Assembly (NCBI RefSeq): GCF_002775205.1
Contig: NC_036457.1
Span: forward strand, 5,162,024-5,226,023
DNA: 64,000 nt
Reading direction: 5' to 3'
Source of the DNA: Xiphophorus maculatus
Lineage: Eukaryota; Chordata; Actinopteri; Cyprinodontiformes; Poeciliidae
Position 1 is the stretch's first letter, and each line of letters starts with the position of its first letter. The translations under genes were made by a program, and so were the position numbers. Below the pieces are notes generated by a model. It was given only the letters and a program-made list of their open reading frames with translations. It was not told the origin of the DNA and did not search any database. Positions 58,263-64,000 of the stretch are shown one piece after another.

Positions 58263-58925
58263 GTGAGTTGTTGTTTGTTTTTGGCTGCAGAGGCTCATCA
58301 GTTATCGATCAGTGAGCTCATCTTTCCGTCCACATTCCTGCTGCTGATCAGTCGATTATTAATATCTTCAAACTGATGATGAGCCGATTTATCAAATAAA
58401 ACGTAAACAACAACAAACGACGTCATGACCGACAGAGGGCGTGGCCCCGCTGACCGGATGATGATGATGAAGATGATCGATCAGCAGTCGGGGGAAGCTC
58501 TGAGTTCCTGATGTTTTCATCAGCAGGTTCTGGTTCTGGTCGGGTCCAGTTCAAACCAAATTGACGGTTCTGAGTCACCGGATCCCAGATTTAGTCCCGG
58601 TCCGGACCCGTCAGTTTGATTCTTTAGAAAAGGTTCTGAACTGTTCAGTTGAGAAAAGGTGAACTTTATCAGCAAGACGCTTCACCTGTCACCATGGTAA
58701 CTGACCTCCACCTGTTGCCATGGTAACCGACACCTGGAGAGCTCCAGAGTGATTATCTGTCATTAGTTTGGGAATGACTGTATTGATCATGTGATCAGAA
58801 GTGAACCAGACGGAGTTCTGCTGTAGATGGATCCGGTTCTGTTGGACTGAACCGGTTCTTCCAGAACCTTCTGGACCTGCCCTGGTTCTGATGTTAATGT
58901 GTGTTTGTTCCTGCTGCTGCAGACC

Positions 58926-61653
58926 ATGGCTGCCTTCCTCTTCCTCCACCTGGCCTTCCTCTTCCTTCTGGCGGGCCCCGCGGCCCCGCAGACCCCCGAT
59001 CCCGCCGAGCTGGACCTCCTGAACCGGAGCGCGGACTTCGGGGCGCGGCTGTACCGGGCGGTGGCGGGCCGAACCGACGACAACGTCTTGCTGGCTCCGC
59101 TCGCAGTCTTTGCGGGAATGCTGGCTCTGCTGGGCGGAACCAGCGGGCCGACCCAGAACGAACTGCTGCAGGGACTCACCCTGACCGGACTGGACCCCCA
59201 GACTCTGCCAGGTGGGCCGCGACCCCAGCATGACCCGGAAGAAGACGGCCCGCCGTCTGCAAACCTAAAATTTAACAGCAATAATTATTAGAGAAAACGG
59301 AAGGTCCAGGTTTAAGTAATTTTTTCTCCCCGTTATTCGTTCATTTCCACGTCACCGTTCCAAACTAAACATTTAGTTAGGAAGCTACATATTTAGTGTA
59401 TGGAAGAGGATTAGGGCCACTGGAAAAAAACGTTTGAATTATTATTATTTATCTTCTTCCATAAAATTAAATATTTTCCAAAATGGATATATTTAATTTA
59501 CAATTTAAATATTTGATTTGCTAACTAAATATTTAGTTTATTTTGCAAATTAAGTGTTTAGTTTGGAAATTAATATTTAACTTCTAAATAGAAAAATAGT
59601 TAGCAATACCGCTAAACCAATTAGGTTTTGCCTTATTAGGCTAATTAGTTAACCTAAGCAATATTTAGCTTGCTAGTGTGCAAGTTAAATCTTTAAACTG
59701 GAAATTATCTGTTTAGTTATAAAATGAAGATTTTATTTGGATTTAATAGCTAGATATTTAAATCTAAATTAAACTTGGACCTACATATTTAGCTTACAAC
59801 TAAATATTTAGTTAGCAGGGTACTGCTAACTAAATATTTAGCAAGCTACAAATTTGGCTTGGAAAAATAATTTTATACTTTGGAAATATTTAATTTGGAG
59901 CTAAATAATTAATTATTAAATGCTTAGCCTGCTAAATAAATCTAAGCTAAATATTTAGCTTGTGAATGAAATATTTAGTTTAAAACTGTGACATTCATGA
60001 ATGAATGGATGACTTGGTGAAAATATGAAAATAAACCTGCATGTTTTGTTGTGTCTGAATAATCCAGATTGTTGCAGTCGAGGTCTGTAGTTGAACTTCC
60101 TCTGCCTCCAGTTCAGTTCCAGGCCCTGAGGAACGCCGTCCTGCAGCCGGCCCTCCGCCTGCAGCAGGGCGCCGCGCTCTTCCTGGACCAGAGCTTCCAG
60201 GCTCCGCCGTCCTTCCAGGATCTGGTTCAGACCAAATATGGCGGACAGACTCAGAGCGTGTCCTTCTCCAGCCCGGCGGATGCCCAGGACGTCATCAACC
60301 GCTGGGTCCAGGACCGGACCCGACACCAGGCCCAGAACCTGCTGAGCACCCTGGACCGCCGGACCCAGCTGCTGCTCGTGTCCGCTGCCGACTACCAGAG
60401 TGAGTCCCGCCCACAGCTGGGCTTTGACTAGGTCGCTGTGTTCTGCTGTGGGCTTTGACTAGGCCGTTGTGTTCTGCTGCGTTGCAGTGCGCTTCAATCC
60501 TCCCTTCAACGCCTCGCTGACTCAGGTTGAGCGTTTCTACGTCGACCGCTATCATGTCGCCATGGTTCCCATGATGTTTCGGGCTGACAAGTACTTCCTG
60601 GCGTACGACAGCAACGTGAAGGCCGGCGTGCTCAAGCTGCCGATGGCGGACGGCGCCGCCATGTTGGCGGTGCTGCCAGACGAAGACGTGGACCTGACCG
60701 CCGTGGAGGGGGAAGTGACCTCAGAGAAGATCCGGGCCTGGATCCGCCAGCTGAAGAAGACGTGAGGACCTTTGTCTTCTTCATTCCTCGACTCTCAGTA
60801 AACGATTCTGACCCATCTGTTCTGTCAACAGGAAGTTGGAGGTGCAACTTCCTGTCTTCCTGCTGAAGCGCTCCTATGCCCTGAAAGATGTCTTGCAGGC
60901 GCTCTACGTCACGCAGGTGTTCCAAGATGATGCTGACTTCAGCAGCATGGGCGGGGCTTCAGGAGCCAGCCTCTCTCAGGTCAGTGGCCTAGTCAAATCC
61001 TTCAAAGTTAAAAAAATAAGTTTGAGGCCCTGGAATGTTTTTGGGTTTGAATATTCACCTGGATGGTGACAGTTAGTGTGTTGGTATTTTCTCCTGTGTT
61101 CCCAGTATGCAGCAACACGCCATCTGCTGGGTGAACTGGTTAACTGCCCTCCATGTTGACTCAATATTAATAAACCAACAGAGCTATGCTAATGCTAATG
61201 ATGCTAATTCTGACAGTTTTAGCTGCCAAGCTAACAAACCCTGGGAATATTGATTGAGAATAGTTCCAATGAATGTGTGAGCCTGAAGTTTTCAGTCTTG
61301 ATGTTAACCAAGGCGTGGGAACCTGTTTGATCTGATCACAACACCTTGGGCAGCTCCAGGTTTTTCCAGGTTCTTCCAGGTTATTTTTCCATTTTCCCAT
61401 CACTGATTCTGAATGTTTTTCTAACTTGCTCCTAATAAATCCCGGCGCTCCGTTTCCTCCTCAGGTGTATCACGCCTCGGTTGTCTCGATGGATGAGAGC
61501 GGTGATGATGGCGGCTCAGGGGGCGGGGCCACCGCCTTCTCCTCGCCGCCACCGCGCCTCACCTTCAACCGGCCCTTCATCTTTATCATCTACCAGCAGG
61601 CCAGCGGCAGCCTGCTCCTCATGGGCCGAGTCGCCAACCCCACAGAGAACTGA
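58926..61653 (+). CDS. Secreted clade-A serpin, SERPINA10-like, complete (394 codons, 5 coding exons)
   Basis: SERPINA10 is the protein Z-dependent inhibitor of factor Xa and XIa in plasma. Coding exons: 58926-59211, 60112-60399, 60488-60761, 60832-60979, 61465-61653 (phases consistent). The protein starts MAAFLFLHLAFLFLLAGPAA, a clear signal peptide. Serpin landmarks: NVLLAPLAVFAGMLALLGG (helix B), VINRWVQDRT, the MVPMMFRADKYFLAYD strand, VLKLPMADGAAMLAVLPDE, the LTFNRPFIFIIY strand and the SGSLLLMGRVANPTEN C-terminus, the last closest to SERPINA10. The reactive-loop hinge is unusual (ESGDDGGSGGG where inhibitors have EGTEAAAAT), which argues for altered or no inhibition. Its neighbours XRCC3 and BRF1 also belong to human 14q32, where the clade-A cluster lies. 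AATAAA at 61974-61979. The exact member could differ. Confidence 0.78.
59272..60078. mobile_element. MITE with TAAATATTTA-type palindromes, copy 5 (expanded, about 800 bp)
   Basis: Left end TTAACAGCAATAATTATTAG, right end TGAATAATCCAGATTGTTGC. The centre is a long series of CTAAATATTTAGTTAGCA-like palindromic words, about twice as many as in the other copies. It fills serpin intron 1, ending about 33 bp before exon 2. Confidence 0.7.
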
Positions 61654-63107
61654 GCTGAGAACCGTCCCCTTTGAAGCTCCACCCACCAGTAGAGGCAGGT
61701 TGTAGCCTCACTTCCTGTCTATCAGTAGTGTTAAACATGAGGGGGGAGTCCCCTGAAAGGGCCGCAGGGGACGCCCGACTGGTCAAGAGTTAAACAGATC
61801 CAGAACATTAAATGCCGTTCCATTCCTACTAGTCATCATCGTGTTTATTGTAGAGCACTTCCTGTCAGCACTGAGCTAATGCTGCATCCTATTTATTTTG
61901 TTGTTTCCTGCATGCTAGCAGCTTTTAGCACTAAGCTAATGCTGAATGTTTGGTTCCGATCCTAAACGGTTTTAATAAAACTGTCGTCACATACCCGAGT
62001 CTCCTGATTATTTTCCTGCCAAGACGAACCCTGAGATAAAAACTGGATTCGCCGTAGAGTTTCTAAACCAGCCGGCTGGTTGTAAATACACAAAACTACT
62101 CCAGCCTGCAGCAGATTTATGTTTACAATAGTTTTTATTCAACCAGTAAGTTTGAACAAAAAATCAATTAGAAAATTATTTTCTCTTTTATTTAAAGATT
62201 TATTAAAATATCTCCAGCTCGTTTCACTGCTGTCTGTCAAACTTGCTTTGTCTCATTCCAGCCAAACTCCGGTGGATTTCTTTAGACTACCCAGAACTAA
62301 CATTTTACACCTTGATAATCTGAAAAGTGTGGTTTACATTAGATTTTTGGTCTTCTCAGAAAACCTGGAAAAATAAAAATATCCACTTTCACCAACCAGA
62401 GTCCAGCTGTAGCTTAATCTGAGTCTGACTGCAACCTGAGACTGGGGTCAAAGGTCAGCTTCCAGCATGAACACACAGCCACAGAGATGGGATGAATAGA
62501 GCAGATTCATGGGTTAGAATGGCCTAGTCAAAGGGAATCTGTCACAGTTGTAGATGGTGCACTCCACATTTTGCAGAGTTTCCTGTTAAAAATGTTTAAA
62601 GCCACCGATTTCCTTCACAGTTCTGCTCTTCCTGTTGTTCTGCCACAGAAAGTCTGAATGAAATAAACTGGAGTTTGTTGATGGATTGGAGCAAAAGGTG
62701 AGAAAAGGTGAGATCGTTAGAGGAACCAGCTGTTCGGACTCTGCTGACCTTCTCCCTCTGAGGCTCTTTTCTCTGAACCTCCATCTAGTGGTACAAAAAC
62801 TCAATAAAAACCATTTTCATTCAGTTTTTTATTTTAAAATAATTTATGATTTCCACCAGTCCCAGTTAAACTCCTCTTTGGTTGCCCCCAGTGATCACTG
62901 TCCAATGAGATCACACCAACAACCTGCAGGTGAACCAATCAAATGAAGCGATGAGATGGTTGAATACACAGTGCTCAGTAGGATCGCTCAGCATCCACCG
63001 GTTCTGCTGGCGCCGCGCTGCATTCTGGGCGTTGCCCTGAAACCGCTTCCAGGCAGCTGATTGGCTGATGGACTCAAGTATAGGTGATGACATCATCAGC
63101 TTCACTC
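61654..63107. other. Serpin 3' UTR and intergenic DNA
   Basis: The serpin poly(A) signal is at 61974. Beyond it no gene is visible; 62660-62815 has an RT-free stretch ending CTCAATAAAAACC that could be another transcript end. Confidence 0.35.
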
Positions 63108-63853
63108 TCATTCTGACTGGAGAGAGTTGGACTTCCTGTTCCTGCCGAGAGAAAATCAGAAAAACAGGTCAGGAAGTAGACCGCACCGAAACTCAACCAG
63201 AACAATGAGGACTAACCGGGTCAGGAAGTAGACCGCACCGAAACTCAACCAGAACAATGAGGACTAACCGGGTCTGGAAGTAGACCGCACCGAAACTCAA
63301 CTAGAACCACCACTGGTACCAGGTGAAGCAGACCTCCTGTCCCAATTTATCTGGTCTTAAGGTCTTTTGTGGAACCAGTTTGTGGTCAGGACTCACATGG
63401 AGAGCTTCCTGGACTGACTGTCCTTCATGCCGCTCCCTCGCTCCATCGTCTTGCTGCGCTGACCCAAGGTGCTGGTTCTGTGGTCCCGATGGTCCAGGGT
63501 GCTGGTTCTGTGCTCTCGCTCCTCCAGGGAACTGGTTCTGTGCTCCATCATGTGGTTCCGCTGGTCCCGGTTCCCGGTCCTGTGGTCCAGGGTGCTGGTT
63601 CTGTGCTCTCTCTGCTCCAGCAGGCTGGCCTGGTCCAGGAGGCTGGTTGTTTTGCTTCGGATCAGAACCGGCATGGAAGAGGTGGACTGGGTTGTCAAGG
63701 TGAAGTGGGCGGTCCTCACTGAGTCATCTGTGGGAACAGGAAGTGATGTAAGAGCAGAAACAATCACATAGGGAGTCCAGGTGACTGAAAGGTGAGCAAC
63801 TACCTCTGGTGGATTTCCCAAGACCAGAAGAACCGCTGAGATCTTTGACCTTC
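63108..63853 (-). CDS. Last three coding exons of a minus-strand gene (partial), possibly PPP4R4
   Basis: Exons in coding order: 63853-63804, 63727-63397, 63141-63108, each with proper AG acceptors and GT donors and matching phases; the stop is at 63110-63108. The peptide runs KVKDLSGSSGLGKSTRDD, SVRTAHFTLTTQSTSSMPVL, a central tract with repeated EHRTSTLDHR units, then SRKLSMNRKSNSLQSE. It is rich in Ser, Arg and Thr and looks like a disordered tail. I do not recognise the sequence itself. PPP4R4 is suggested only because it sits next to SERPINA10 in mammals. Confidence 0.5.
63172..63302. repeat. 56-60-bp tandem duplication
   Basis: GGTCAGGAAGTAGACCGCAC CGAAACTCAACCAGAACAAT GAGGACTAACCGG is repeated twice, with a third partial copy. 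It lies in the intron before the terminal exon of the partial minus-strand gene. Confidence 0.9.
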
Positions 63854-64000
63854 CTGAATCACACAGAAAATCCAGAACGTGTTAGTCAGGATCGTCAGAT
63901 CATCAGCTCTACAGAACCTGGACTGGACCGGTCTGGACTGGAATAAATCATGTATTTTATGTCATTTGCTGGTACTGGTGGGGTTTGTAATTGAAAGAAA

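Overview
This window looks like nuclear DNA of a ray-finned fish, most likely a percomorph teleost. The genes have small GT-AG exons in short introns, the gene content is vertebrate, and the intergenic and intronic DNA is full of teleost-type repeats: non-autonomous hAT elements, L2-like LINE scraps, tRNA-derived SINEs and many minisatellites. All gene models were built by hand from reading frames, splice sites and exon phases, and each complete model sums to a whole number of codons.

Layout. (1) About 1-7000: repeat-rich upstream DNA with a CpG-rich candidate first exon. (2) 7223-25943, plus strand: a complete MYT1L-type neuronal CCHHC zinc-finger gene of 21 coding exons (1206 codons), with a 3' UTR to about 27.7 kb. 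Its introns hold a 42-bp minisatellite, three hAT-family elements, a TA-flanked MITE and two copies of a palindrome-rich MITE. (3) 28150-29300: a dead L2-like LINE. (4) 30084-36735, plus strand: E2F6 with an N-terminal THAP domain and a U12-type AT-AG intron (374 codons). (5) 37447-54098, minus strand: BRF1, the TFIIIB subunit, 17 coding exons (699 codons), tail-to-tail with E2F6. Two genes lie in its introns on the opposite strand: an intact BTBD6 (44132-46396) and a frameshifted relic of the egg-envelope gene ZPAX (about 48950-51366). (6) 55292-57093, plus strand: XRCC3, head-to-head with BRF1 and preceded by E2F and CRE-like sites. (7) 58926-61653, plus strand: a secreted clade-A serpin closest to SERPINA10. 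(8) 63108-63853, minus strand: the last three exons of another gene, possibly PPP4R4 by synteny.

The gene set mixes human 2p25 neighbours (MYT1L, E2F6) with human 14q32 neighbours (BRF1, BTBD6, XRCC3, SERPINA10), an arrangement expected in teleosts. The genes do not form one pathway. They cover neuronal repression (MYT1L), cell-cycle repression (E2F6), Pol III initiation (BRF1), ubiquitin-ligase adaptation (BTBD6), homologous recombination (XRCC3) and plasma protease control (the serpin).

No clearly new biochemical system was found. The most interesting items are the THAP-E2F6 fusion with its AT-AG intron, a second U12-like intron in BRF1, the decayed ZPAX nested in BRF1, a MITE family built from repeated CTAAATATTTAG palindromes, a hAT family carrying an exon-like ATG plus splice donor, a perfect 16-bp hairpin upstream of E2F6, and a serpin with a glycine- and acid-rich reactive loop.
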